A DNA stretch of 64,000 bases from Chitiniphilus purpureus (lineage in GTDB: Bacteria; Pseudomonadota; Gammaproteobacteria; Burkholderiales; Chitinibacteraceae), in contig NZ_CP106753.1 in NCBI RefSeq assembly GCF_025642115.1, positions 3,783,501-3,847,500 of the forward strand, given 5' to 3'. The notes beneath the pieces are model-generated. The model was not told where the DNA came from and did not search any database. It saw nothing but the letters and a program-made list of their open reading frames with translations. Below, piece by piece: positions 38,573 to 46,749 of this stretch. Numbering within the stretch: the stretch's first letter is position 1; the number at the start of each line of letters is the position of its first letter. The position numbers and the translations under genes were made by a program.

Positions 38573-39631
38573 ATGTTTGACACCTTCCCAGACCACGCCA
38601 GCCAGACCCGCCACGACAATGTCGTCGCCATGCCGGTGCGTGCCACCAATGCCACGCAGCGCGAACTACAGCGCTTTGGCACCATGTACGGTGCATCGCC
38701 CGTCATGCGCGACGTGTTTTCGCTGATCGAACGCGTCGCACCGACCGAAGCGGCTGTGCTGGTGGTCGGCGAAAGCGGCTGCGGCAAGGAACTGGTTGCG
38801 CAGACCGTGCACCAGCTCAGCCAGCGCGCCAAGGAACCGTTCGTTGCCGTCAACTGCGGCGCGCTGCCCGCCTCCCTGATCGAGGCCGAGCTGTTCGGCT
38901 ATGAAAAAGGCGCCTTCACCGGCGCCAACCGTACCCACCCGGGCGTGTTCGAACGGGCGGAGGGCGGCACGCTGTTCCTCGATGAAATCACCGAAATGCC
39001 GCTCGACATGCAGGTGCGCCTGCTGCGCGTGCTGGAAACCCGTCGCTTCACCCGGGTGGGCGGCGAGCGCGAAATGCGCTGCAATGTACGGGTGGTGGCC
39101 GCCACCAATCGCGATCCGCATCAGGCAGTGGCGGAAGGCAACCTGCGTGAGGACCTGCTCTACCGCCTCGCGGTGTTCCCGATCGCACTGCCGCCGCTGC
39201 GCGACCGGGGCGACGACGTGCTGCTGCTGGCCCGCCATTTCCTGGGCGAGCTCAACCGCGAGCACGGCACGCGCAAGAAGCTCAGCGAGTCGAGCGAGGC
39301 CGCCATCCTGCGCCATCCCTGGCCGGGCAACGTACGGGAGCTGAAGAACTGCCTGCAGCGCGCCTACATCCTGGCTGAGATCTGGGTGGATATGGACCCC
39401 GAATTACCGCTGCCCGGCATGGGCAGCCGCCCGATCAGCCGGCCAGGCGTACTGGAGTTCGAAGTGGGCACGGCGCTGCCCGATGTGGAGCGGCGGATGA
39501 TCATCGCCACGCTGGACAAGTTCGCCGGCAACAAGCGCAAGACCGCCGAGGCGCTGGGAGTGAGCCTGAAGACCCTCTACAACCGCCTCAACGAATATGC
39601 GCGCCGCGAGGCGCACTACGCGACGGCCTGA
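38573..39631 (+). CDS. Sigma54-dependent transcriptional activator lacking a receiver domain
   Basis: 352 residues. After only about 45 N-terminal residues comes the AAA+ domain: Walker A GESGCGKE, the sigma54-contact loop in [14 protein letters not shown], Walker [10 protein letters not shown], sensor [20 protein letters not shown] and the R-finger region [16 protein letters not shown] Fis-type helix-turn-helix closes it ([20 protein letters not shown]). There is no response-regulator, GAF or V4R sensor part, so it resembles PspF-type activators that are controlled by a separate protein. The ATG at 38573 has GAGGAA upstream. Three 14-bp repeats precede it; the genes that follow encode envelope and stress proteins that may be its targets. 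Confidence 0.92.
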   Translation: MFDTFPDHASQTRHDNVVAMPVRATNATQRELQRFGTMYGASPVMRDVFSLIERVAPTEAAVLVVGESGCGKELVAQTVHQLSQRAKEPFVAVNCGALPASLIEAELFGYEKGAFTGANRTHPGVFERAEGGTLFLDEITEMPLDMQVRLLRVLETRRFTRVGGEREMRCNVRVVAATNRDPHQAVAEGNLREDLLYRLAVFPIALPPLRDRGDDVLLLARHFLGELNREHGTRKKLSESSEAAILRHPWPGNVRELKNCLQRAYILAEIWVDMDPELPLPGMGSRPISRPGVLEFEVGTALPDVERRMIIATLDKFAGNKRKTAEALGVSLKTLYNRLNEYARREAHYATA

Positions 39632-39847
39632 CCATGCGTGTACTCGACTTCGCCATTGACCCTGACAGTCTGGAGCAACTTGCCGAACGCCTTGCGCGGC
39701 CGGGTGCCCGCCCCGTCCGCACACAGCGCGGTGAAGGCGAGCCCGTGCATGAGGGCCGCTCCCGCATCCATTCGCCCCGCCGGGCCGGCCACGATCGCTT
39801 CGCGGCAGCCGGGCTCGCGCCGCGCGGCTAGCCGGCAGGAGAGCGGT

Positions 39848-40342
39848 ATGTCCACCTGGAACCTCAACAGCGGCATCGTATACGACACCGAACCGCCCAC
39901 TGAAGACGCCGGCGTGCGCTGCATTCCGCACGAGGAAAAGCTCGTCGCGGTCGAACCGTCGCCCGGATCGCCAGCAGCGGCCGAGAGTGGCAGCGGTCCA
40001 GGCAGCCGTCTTGCCGCGACGGACGAGCTGCAGCACTACGCCGTGGCTGGTCTGGACGGCACGACACTCGGCACGGTGCACAGCCTGATCGTCGATCTGC
40101 ATCAAGGACGGCTGGCGTATGTGGTGATCGCGCCCGACACCACGCGACCGGAAAGCCTGCTCGCCGTGCCCTGGCATGCGCTGGCCCATGCGCCGCATGA
40201 GCGTCGGCTGCTCCTCAACACCCAGCGGCTGGACCTGACCCAGGCGCCGTTGTTTTCCGCTGCCAACTGGCCTGACATGAGTCGGCCGGAATGGGCCCAA
40301 GCAGCCCATACCTATTTCGAAGCCCGGCCCTACTGGGAATAG
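39848..40342 (+). CDS. PRC-barrel domain protein
   Basis: 164 residues from the ATG at 39848 with AGGAGAG ahead. The PRC-barrel is seen around residues 60-120: ELQHYAVAGLDGTTLGTVHS, LIVDLHQGRLAYVVIAP and LLAVPWHALAHAPHERRLLL followed by LNTQRLDLTQAPLF. The last 30 residues include a tryptophan/tyrosine-rich tail (AAHTYFEARPYWE) found in stress-associated PRC proteins. No signal peptide, so probably cytoplasmic. It lies between the sigma54 activator and the BON lipoprotein, all on the plus strand. Function unknown. Confidence 0.82.
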   Translation: MSTWNLNSGIVYDTEPPTEDAGVRCIPHEEKLVAVEPSPGSPAAAESGSGPGSRLAATDELQHYAVAGLDGTTLGTVHSLIVDLHQGRLAYVVIAPDTTRPESLLAVPWHALAHAPHERRLLLNTQRLDLTQAPLFSAANWPDMSRPEWAQAAHTYFEARPYWE

Positions 40343-40387
40343 CGCCGGTGCCACCCCAGCATTCATGCCACAACAAAGGAGAAACCC

Positions 40388-40834
40388 ATGCAGCACCGTA
40401 AAGTCACCCTCGCCCTGGCCCCCCTGTTGCTGGTCGGTCTGATGGCCGCCTGCAGCAAGAAGGAAGAACCCACCGACATGTCGATGGCTGCAAGTGCCCC
40501 TGCCAGCGAGTTGACCGAACCCACCCCGGTCGACAATACCCACTCCGATGCGGCTTCGGCCGTGTCGGCTGCAGGCGATACGGTTGCCAGCGGCACGGCC
40601 CGCGCCGGCGAGGCGATCGACGATGCGGCACTCACCACCAAGGTGAAGGCTGCGCTCGCTGCCGATGTCAGCCTCAAGACGCTGACCGTGGACGTCGACA
40701 GCAAATCCGGCCATGTGACGCTGACCGGCGAAGTGGACAACGAGGCCCAGAAGACCAGCGCCGAGCAGGTGACGCGTGGTGTGCAGGGTGTCGGCAATGT
40801 GACCAACAACCTGACCGTCAAGGCCAAGGGCTGA
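40388..40834 (+). CDS. BON-domain lipoprotein (OsmY-like)
   Basis: 148 residues. The signal sequence ends in the lipobox LMAAC (Cys 22), then a low-complexity Ala/Ser/Thr linker, and one BON domain: IDDAALTTKVKAALAADVSL followed by LTVDVDSKSGHVTLTGEV and the conserved GVQGVGNVTNNLTV. BON proteins bind phospholipid or protein at the envelope and are often osmotically or stress induced. AAGGAG precedes the ATG. The next small gene starts 15 bases downstream. Confidence 0.88.
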   Translation: MQHRKVTLALAPLLLVGLMAACSKKEEPTDMSMAASAPASELTEPTPVDNTHSDAASAVSAAGDTVASGTARAGEAIDDAALTTKVKAALAADVSLKTLTVDVDSKSGHVTLTGEVDNEAQKTSAEQVTRGVQGVGNVTNNLTVKAKG

Positions 40835-40849
40835 TCGAAGGAGCGCACC

Positions 40850-41011
40850 ATGACACGCAATGGCTGGTTGATCGTCGCCGGGCTGGGCCTGACCGCCCTT
40901 GCCCTGTGCAGCTGCGCCACGGGTCGCCGCGCTCGTTGCGGCGCCCCCGAAGACAAGGACCTGGACCTGTGGGAAAGCGAAGGCGGCACGCCGCCGACCC
41001 CCGGCCTGTGA
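40850..41011 (+). CDS. Small envelope protein, possible lipoprotein (53 aa)
   Basis: A frame too short for a 60-residue cutoff. GAAGGAG lies directly before the ATG. The product starts MTRNGWLIVAGLGLTALALC, a clear secretion signal, then SCATGRRARCGAPEDK and an acidic tail ending TPPTPGL. The LCS-C junction could serve as a loose lipobox. It is 15 bases after the BON gene and ends 36 bases before a strong terminator, so it completes that transcript. Family not recognised. Confidence 0.65.
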   Translation: MTRNGWLIVAGLGLTALALCSCATGRRARCGAPEDKDLDLWESEGGTPPTPGL

Positions 41012-41047
41012 ACGACATGCCGTTGTTTTCTCTGGGAGAGTGATTGG

Positions 41048-41071
41048 CGGGCCGCAAGGCCCGTTTTTTTT
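41048..41071 (+). terminator. Rho-independent terminator after the BON/small lipoprotein pair
   Basis: A 6-bp stem CGGGCC/GGCCCG with the stable tetraloop GCAA, followed by eight T on the plus strand. Clear intrinsic terminator separating the stress block from the type VI secretion island. Confidence 0.92.
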
Positions 41072-41363
41072 GCACCGGCGCCCCTTGCGCAGACCAATGC
41101 CCGAACATGGAATGCCCGGCGCGCTGGAGCCGACGGGCCGGCTCGCGAGTGAGGACGGCAGCCAACCGTCGCAGCCTTGCTCCCAGTCACCAAGCTTTTC
41201 CAGTGCACTGTATCCATGAGGCGCACGACGGCCTCGGCTGAGGGTCACTGCCTGATCCATATGACCGCCCATCGGTCGTCCACCCTATTTCACGCTATGC
41301 CCTTTGAGTAAAAGATTGGCCAACGCTACCATTGCGCCTTTCTGACGCCATCGCTCAACTTCC

Positions 41364-43988
41364 ATGGACTTTGCCACCCTGCTGTCCTCGTTCGCCAGCG
41401 CCTTCACGCAGGACCAGCGCCTGGTCACGCTGCAGCTGGGCGACGGGGCGCACTGGGGCGGGACGCTGCTGCCGCACAGCGCCACGGGCAGCGAGGCGCT
41501 GTCCCAGCCTTACCGCTACCGCGTTGAATGCCTGTCGCCGTCGGTGGACCTGGAGCTGAAGGCGCTGCTCGGCCTGCCGGCGCAGCTGGGCCTGGCGACC
41601 GCCGACGGCGGTGAGCTGGTGCGCGGTGGCCTCGTCACCCGCGCCGAGGCGCTGCCCGCCGATGGTGGCTTCGCCCGCTATGCGCTGACCATCGAACCCC
41701 CGCTCGCGCTGCTGGCCCACCGCCGCACCAGCCGGGTGTTCCAGGACCGCACCGTCCCCGACATCGTCCGCGCCGTGCTCGATGAACACCTGGCCGGCAA
41801 CCCGGTGTTCGCCGCCGGCTTTGCCGTGCGCTTCGAACTGCGCGAGACCTACCCGCTGCGCTCGTATTGCCTGCAGTACCGCGAGACCGATCTCGCCTTC
41901 GTCAGCCGGCTGCTGGCCGAGGAAGGGCTGGCCTATCGCTTCGAGCACGCCGCCGGTGACCCGCCCAAGGTGACGCTGGTGGTGTTCGACGACCCCTATG
42001 CACTGCCGCAGGCCCAGCAGGGCAGCGTGCGCTTCCATCGCGCCGATGCCACCGAGACCGAGGACAGCCTCACCGGCTGGACCAGCGCCCGCCAGCTGGG
42101 CACCGCCCAGGTGGCGCTGGCCAGCTTCGACTACCGGCCGGTGGCGACGCTGCAGGCCCAGGACGGCACGGGGATCGACCAGGGCGACGGTGGCGCGCAG
42201 GCCGAGCGCACCTTGGCGGACTACGACGCGCAGACGCTGTACTACGCCAGCGACGACGACGCGCTGGCCCGCTATGCCCGGCTGCGCCAGCAGGCGCTGG
42301 ATGCGCACAAAAAGGGCTTTGCCGGCAGCGGCACACTGCGCAGCCTGCGGGTGGGCGAATGGTTCCAGCTGCGCGACCACCCACACCACGACGCCGACGC
42401 GCCCGAGCAGCGCGAGTTCGTCGCCACCCGGCTCACCTTCCGCGCCCGCAACAACCTGCCGGGCGGATTGCTGGCCCAGTTGGGCGAATCCGCTGGGGAG
42501 GCCGCGCCGTTCCAGGTCGACTTCGACGCCCAGCGCCGCGGCATCCCGCTGCCGCCTTTATACAGCCACACCGAGCATGCCAGGCCCACCGCCCCCGGCG
42601 TGCAGACCGCCACCGTGGTCGGCCCGGCCGGCCAGGAAGTGCATACCGACCCCTACGGCCGGATCAAGGTGCAGCTGCACTGGCAGCGCCGCCCGGAACA
42701 CCCGGACTTCGGCGCCAACCAGGACGAGCGTTCCAGCTGCTGGCTCCGCGTCGCCTACCCCAGCGCCGGGGCGCAGTGGGGCCACCAGTTCATCCCGCGC
42801 ATCGGCCAGGAAGTGCTGGTGGACTTCGTGGAGGGCGACATCGACCGGCCGCTGGTGGTCGGCACCCTCTACAACGGCAGCCACCTGCCGCCCACCTTCT
42901 CCGGCGCCGGCAGCCTGCCGGCCAACCACACCCTGTCCGGCATCAAGAGCCAGGAGTTCGGCACCACCCGCTACAACGAGCTGCTGTTCGACGACACCCA
43001 GGGCGAGCTGCGCCTCAAGCTCTCGTCCGAACACGGCAAGACCCAGCTCAACCAGGGCTACCTCGCCCACCCGCGCCGTGATGGCAAGGCTGAACCCCGT
43101 GGCGACGGCTTCGAACTGCGCACCGACCACGCCGGTGCCCTGCGCGCCGCGCACGGGCTGCTGCTCAGCACCGAAGCCCAACCCGGCGCCGCTGGCCAGC
43201 AGCTGGACCGGGCGCAGGCCCAGGCGCAGCTTGAAGCCGCGCAACAACTGGCACAGACCCTCAGCGACACCGCGCAACACCAACTGGCCGACCCGGCTGA
43301 GATCGGCCCGGACACGGTGGATGTTGAAGGCGAAAAGCAAGCCAAGACCCAGCACGGCCACCTGGATCACCTGAACGAAGCGCTCAAGGCCTGGGAAGCC
43401 GGTTCCAACACCGACGAACAAGGCAAGACCGCGAAGGAGCAGCCCGGGCAACAGGCCATCCTGCTCGCCAGCGCCCCGGCCGGCATCGCGCTGACCACTG
43501 CCCACGCGCTGGTGCTGAACAGCGGGCAGAACCTGGACACCCTCAGCCAGCGCGACACCCAGCAGAGCACCGCCCGGCGTTGGATTCACAACGTGGGCAG
43601 CCGGATCAGCCTGTTCGTGCAGGGCGTGGCGGACAAGGTGAATCTCAAGCTGATCACCGCGAGGGGCCATGCGCAGCTGCAGGCGCAGAGTGGCGATGTG
43701 GAGATCGTGGGCGACCAGAATGTGCGGCTGCACGCCAACCAGCACAAACTGGAAGGGGTGGCCAAGGCGGAGATGCTGCTCAATTGCGGCGGGGCCGCTA
43801 TCCGGATGCGGGACGGCCGGATCGACCTGCATGCGCCGGGCCAGATCAGCATCAAGGCCAGCAGCTACAGCTTCGATGGGCCGGCGAGCCTGAATGCGCC
43901 GCAAATCCAGTTCCCGAACGGCATATGCGAGAGCTGTATCCTCCAGGCCATGGAAACCGGCAGCCCGTTTGCCATCAAGACCTACTGA
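41364..43988 (+). CDS. vgrG: Type VI secretion spike protein VgrG
   Basis: 874 residues. Residues 1-400 are the gp27-like part, with DQRLVTLQLGDGAHWGGTLL and ETYPLRSYCLQYRETDLAFV. The gp5-like OB segment follows: TATVVGPAGQEVHTDPYGRI, VQLHWQ, CWLRVAYPSAGAQWGHQFIP and VLVDFVEGDIDRPLVVGTLY. The C-terminal beta-helix/DUF2345 domain begins near 660 and ends with the usual FPNGICESCIL. No toxin domain is fused after it, so cargo is expected to be a separate effector. No baseplate, sheath or membrane-complex genes are in the window, so this is an orphan vgrG island. The start lacks a strong ribosome-binding site. Confidence 0.94.
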   Translation: MDFATLLSSFASAFTQDQRLVTLQLGDGAHWGGTLLPHSATGSEALSQPYRYRVECLSPSVDLELKALLGLPAQLGLATADGGELVRGGLVTRAEALPADGGFARYALTIEPPLALLAHRRTSRVFQDRTVPDIVRAVLDEHLAGNPVFAAGFAVRFELRETYPLRSYCLQYRETDLAFVSRLLAEEGLAYRFEHAAGDPPKVTLVVFDDPYALPQAQQGSVRFHRADATETEDSLTGWTSARQLGTAQVALASFDYRPVATLQAQDGTGIDQGDGGAQAERTLADYDAQTLYYASDDDALARYARLRQQALDAHKKGFAGSGTLRSLRVGEWFQLRDHPHHDADAPEQREFVATRLTFRARNNLPGGLLAQLGESAGEAAPFQVDFDAQRRGIPLPPLYSHTEHARPTAPGVQTATVVGPAGQEVHTDPYGRIKVQLHWQRRPEHPDFGANQDERSSCWLRVAYPSAGAQWGHQFIPRIGQEVLVDFVEGDIDRPLVVGTLYNGSHLPPTFSGAGSLPANHTLSGIKSQEFGTTRYNELLFDDTQGELRLKLSSEHGKTQLNQGYLAHPRRDGKAEPRGDGFELRTDHAGALRAAHGLLLSTEAQPGAAGQQLDRAQAQAQLEAAQQLAQTLSDTAQHQLADPAEIGPDTVDVEGEKQAKTQHGHLDHLNEALKAWEAGSNTDEQGKTAKEQPGQQAILLASAPAGIALTTAHALVLNSGQNLDTLSQRDTQQSTARRWIHNVGSRISLFVQGVADKVNLKLITARGHAQLQAQSGDVEIVGDQNVRLHANQHKLEGVAKAEMLLNCGGAAIRMRDGRIDLHAPGQISIKASSYSFDGPASLNAPQIQFPNGICESCILQAMETGSPFAIKTY

Positions 43989-43989
43989 C

Positions 43990-44802
43990 ATGCGCATCGA
44001 CCCCTACTCCAGCGCGGCACGCCATTTGCTATGGGCAGACTGGCAAGCCGCAGCGGCAACACAGCAGACGCTGCGACTGTATGCCCTGCTGGACCATGCC
44101 TTCCACCATGGCAAGCGGCATCGCCTGACTACGCTGGGCCGCTGGCTTTCGCTCTACGCCGGGCAACCGGGCGCCACACCGGAAATCTCGCCTCTGCTGC
44201 AGCACTTGGCGCAGCCCGGCGATCCCCTGCCGGCACTCGCCGTGCAATTGCTGGAGCAGACCTGCGGCCAACCCAGCCTCAGTTTCCTGGCCAGTCCGCT
44301 ATCGGCCGAACAGTTGCAGCAGCATTTCGCCCACTACGCGGATGTCACCATCCTGCCGGAACGGACACGTTACCTGCTGCGCTATGCCGACACCCGCATC
44401 CTGCCTCAACTGCTGCTTGCACTGGATGCACCACAGCAGGCCGAACTGCTCGCGCCCATCCACACCTGGTGGTACTTCGACCGGGCCGGGCAAATACAGT
44501 CCATCACCGGCTCGAACCAGGCCCGCATCGCACGGCAGGGATTGACGCTGGGCGAGGCCCAGTCCGGCGCATTGCTCGACAGCAGCTATCCAGACACCCT
44601 GGCTCACAGCCTGCGTCAGATGCACAGCCTGGCCGGGCACCTGCCCGCACAGCCTGCCGCGCTGCACGCGCTCAGCCAGCGCCTGTACCGGGAGGCGCTG
44701 GGGCAAGGGCTGCTGGAGCATCCGGATATCCTGGGTTATGCGGCAGCCCGCCTCGAACCGGCGGCCGTGGGACAACCCGGCAAGCAGGACACCCATGAGT
44801 AG
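43990..44802 (+). CDS. DUF4123 effector-loading adaptor
   Basis: 270 residues, starting 1 base after the vgrG stop. The N-terminal LRLYALLDHAFHHGKRH and the LLRYADTRILPQLLLALDAP followed by WWYFDRAGQIQSI segment match DUF4123 (Tap/TEC) proteins, which dock an effector onto its cognate VgrG. The gene sits exactly where such chaperones are expected, between vgrG and the effector module. Its stop overlaps the first lipoprotein gene by 8 bases. The cargo is most likely the Tle1-type phospholipase downstream. Confidence 0.85.
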   Translation: MRIDPYSSAARHLLWADWQAAAATQQTLRLYALLDHAFHHGKRHRLTTLGRWLSLYAGQPGATPEISPLLQHLAQPGDPLPALAVQLLEQTCGQPSLSFLASPLSAEQLQQHFAHYADVTILPERTRYLLRYADTRILPQLLLALDAPQQAELLAPIHTWWYFDRAGQIQSITGSNQARIARQGLTLGEAQSGALLDSSYPDTLAHSLRQMHSLAGHLPAQPAALHALSQRLYREALGQGLLEHPDILGYAAARLEPAAVGQPGKQDTHE

Positions 44803-45544
44803 CCGGTGGCGATATGGCCTGCTGCTCGCCAGCGTCGCGCTGACCGGCTGCCAACCCAAGGACGCCGTGCCGAAGGCCGCACCCGCCAGCGCAGCCAGTG
44901 CCCCCGCATCCGACCCCGACACCTTCATGGCCAGCAGCCGTGGCGTCAATTACGACCGTGAGTATGCCATCCGCTACACCTTGTACTGGCTGGATGGCAA
45001 CAAGAAGGACGCCGTGGGCGGCAGCAATGTCGGCCCGTTCGAGGACAGCGGGCAGAACTGCTGCGTCAGCCTGTCCAGGATCTGGCGTCCCGGCCTGGCG
45101 GTGCAGGTGGATATCGAATGGATGGAAATCGCCGGCGATGCCGGCGACGAAAAGACCAGCAAGGTCTACCCGATTCCGGAATATCGGCAACCCGGCGATC
45201 TGTATCTGCTGTTCCATTCCGGCAAGCAACTGGAACTCATGGTTTCGGCGCACGAGCCCGGCACGCCGGGGTGGGCAGGGCGGGAGCAGTTGACGCCACT
45301 GGAAGCCTGCGTCGCGAGGCATGGAAAGAAGGAATGCATGAAGAATTTTCCGAAGTATCCGGGGAACTCCAATGAAGCATTTGCTGAGCGGATGCGGAGA
45401 AATTGCACGCCAGACGCACTAAAAGGCTCTTCAAATGAAAATGGTGACAGAGCTGCGTGCGAAAGAATGCAAAAGGAATGCCGAGAAAAGTGGATTATCT
45501 CTGACAAAAAAATGTGCGAACTCGATTACATGGAGCAAGAATAA
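44795..45544 (+). CDS. Lipoprotein, probable Tle1 immunity protein, copy 1 (DUF3304-like)
   Basis: 249 residues starting at ATG 44795. The signal sequence has the lipobox LTGC (Cys 19). The mature protein contains MASSRGVNYDREYAIRYTLY, GGSNVGPFEDSGQNCCVSLS and EACVARHGKKECMKNFPKYP, and resembles DUF3304-type lipoproteins found next to T6SS phospholipases, where a periplasmic lipoprotein blocks the enzyme. Copy 2 (45988-46749) shares the same blocks. The last 150 bases are clearly more AT-rich than the surroundings and more different between copies. The immunity role is inferred from location and from knowledge of Tle1-Tli1 pairs. Confidence 0.8.
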   Translation: MSSRWRYGLLLASVALTGCQPKDAVPKAAPASAASAPASDPDTFMASSRGVNYDREYAIRYTLYWLDGNKKDAVGGSNVGPFEDSGQNCCVSLSRIWRPGLAVQVDIEWMEIAGDAGDEKTSKVYPIPEYRQPGDLYLLFHSGKQLELMVSAHEPGTPGWAGREQLTPLEACVARHGKKECMKNFPKYPGNSNEAFAERMRRNCTPDALKGSSNENGDRAACERMQKECREKWIISDKKMCELDYMEQE

Positions 45545-46006
45545 GTGAGCACTCGATTTGCAGAGAAGTTAGACCGGAAAAACCCTCTTGATCTCAAGCA
45601 AGCGGAAGAAGAAATATCAAAGAGAAACATTGACCAACCCAATTGCCTGCGCTGCGAAGAAGACATCTACCTCGGTTTCTTCTTCGACGGCACCAACAAC
45701 AACAAATACCGCGACACCCCCGGCAATTGCCACAGCAATGTCGCCCGGCTCTACGAGGCGTATGTCGGCTATCCCACCGTTTCCCAGCTTGCCATCGCGC
45801 GCGGCAGCCCGCTGCCCGACAAGAAGGCGGTCTGGCCCAGTACGCTCAGCAGCGCCAGGGACAACTACCGCAAGACCGACATCCCCGGGGTGGACACGCC
45901 GTTCCAGCCCTTTGGTCCCGAACAATGCCTTGCCCTAACGGACCGGCGCGGCCACTCAGCCCACCTATCCTGCCTGCGAGCCCTGCCATGCTTTTACGCT
46001 ATCTGA
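45545..46006 (+). pseudogene. Truncated Tle1-type phospholipase (N-terminal fragment)
   Basis: 153 residues starting at GTG right after the copy 1 lipoprotein stop. Residues 1 to about 120 are homologous to the full-length effector gene at 46749, including CEEDIYLGFFFDGTNNNKYR and DTPGNCHSNVARLYEAY, which is the start of the DUF2235 hydrolase fold. After TDIPGVDTPFQPFG the similarity stops and the remaining 30 residues (LALTDRRGHSAHLS) are unrelated. The GFSRGA nucleophile and all later active-site residues are missing, so the product cannot be a lipase. It overlaps the start of lipoprotein copy 2 by 19 bases. This looks like a remnant of a tandem duplication. Confidence 0.82.
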
Positions 46007-46749
46007 TCCTGCTTTGCCTGTTGCCGCTGCTGGGCTGCCAGCCCACCGATGCCGTTTCGGCATCCGCATCCACACCCGCCAGCGCAGCCAGTGCCCCCGC
46101 GTCCGACCCCGACACCTTCATGGCCAGCAGCCGTGGCGTCAATTACGACCATGAGTTCGGGATCGACTACACCCTGCGCTGGGCCAACGGCACCACCGGA
46201 GACGCCGTCGGCGGCGGCAGCGTCGGCCCGTTCGAGGGCAGCGGGCAGAACTGCTGCGTCAGCCTGCCCAGGACCTGGCACCCCGGCCTCAAGTTGAAGG
46301 TGGAATGGGTGGCGCTGGACCTCTCCACCCGCAAGAGCAACGAATGGAAGACGCAAAACCACCAAGCCGAACTGGCCATCCCCGAATACACCGCGCCAGG
46401 TGATCTCTACGTGCTGTTCCATCCGGGCAATCAACTGGAATTGCTGGTTTCGCCGCACGAGCCCGGCACGCTGGGGTGGGCAGGGCGCGAGAAACTGGAG
46501 CCGCAGGAAGCCTGCGTGGCGAGGCATGGAAAGAAGGAATGCATGAAGAGTTTTCCGAAGTATCCGAGGGACTCTTACGAGGCTAGAGCGGCGCGATTCC
46601 GAGATGCCTGTCAAGAGGACTCCATAAAAAATTCTCCAAACCCGGAAGGCGATAAAAACTCATGCGCATGGTTTGTCGAAGAATGCAAAAAAAAATGGGT
46701 CATCAAAGATAAGAGAATGTGCGAACTCAACTATAAGGAAGAAGAATAA
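45988..46749 (+). CDS. Lipoprotein, probable Tle1 immunity protein, copy 2 (DUF3304-like)
   Basis: 253 residues from ATG 45988; the frame runs back to 45643 only as a shadow of the effector fragment. The signal peptide MLLRYLILLCLLPLLGC gives an acylated Cys at 17. It repeats the copy 1 blocks: SASAPASDPDTFMASSRGVN, GGGSVGPFEGSGQNCCVSL and EACVARHGKKECMKSFPKYP. The middle (KVEWVALDLSTRKSNEWKTQ) and the AT-rich C-terminal coding end differ from copy 1, so the two may bind different effector variants. Its stop shares a base with the start of the full effector gene (TAATG), the usual tight coupling of effector and immunity. Confidence 0.82.
   Translation: MLLRYLILLCLLPLLGCQPTDAVSASASTPASAASAPASDPDTFMASSRGVNYDHEFGIDYTLRWANGTTGDAVGGGSVGPFEGSGQNCCVSLPRTWHPGLKLKVEWVALDLSTRKSNEWKTQNHQAELAIPEYTAPGDLYVLFHPGNQLELLVSPHEPGTLGWAGREKLEPQEACVARHGKKECMKSFPKYPRDSYEARAARFRDACQEDSIKNSPNPEGDKNSCAWFVEECKKKWVIKDKRMCELNYKEEE

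Noticed and set aside
39634..39831. A 65-codon plus-strand frame starting 2 bases after the sigma54-activator stop
   Set aside because: The first 25 residues (MRVLDFAIDPDSLEQLAERL) look protein-like, but there is no ribosome-binding site and the rest is Arg/Gly/Pro-rich shadow-like sequence. Coupled translation is possible; not enough to call.
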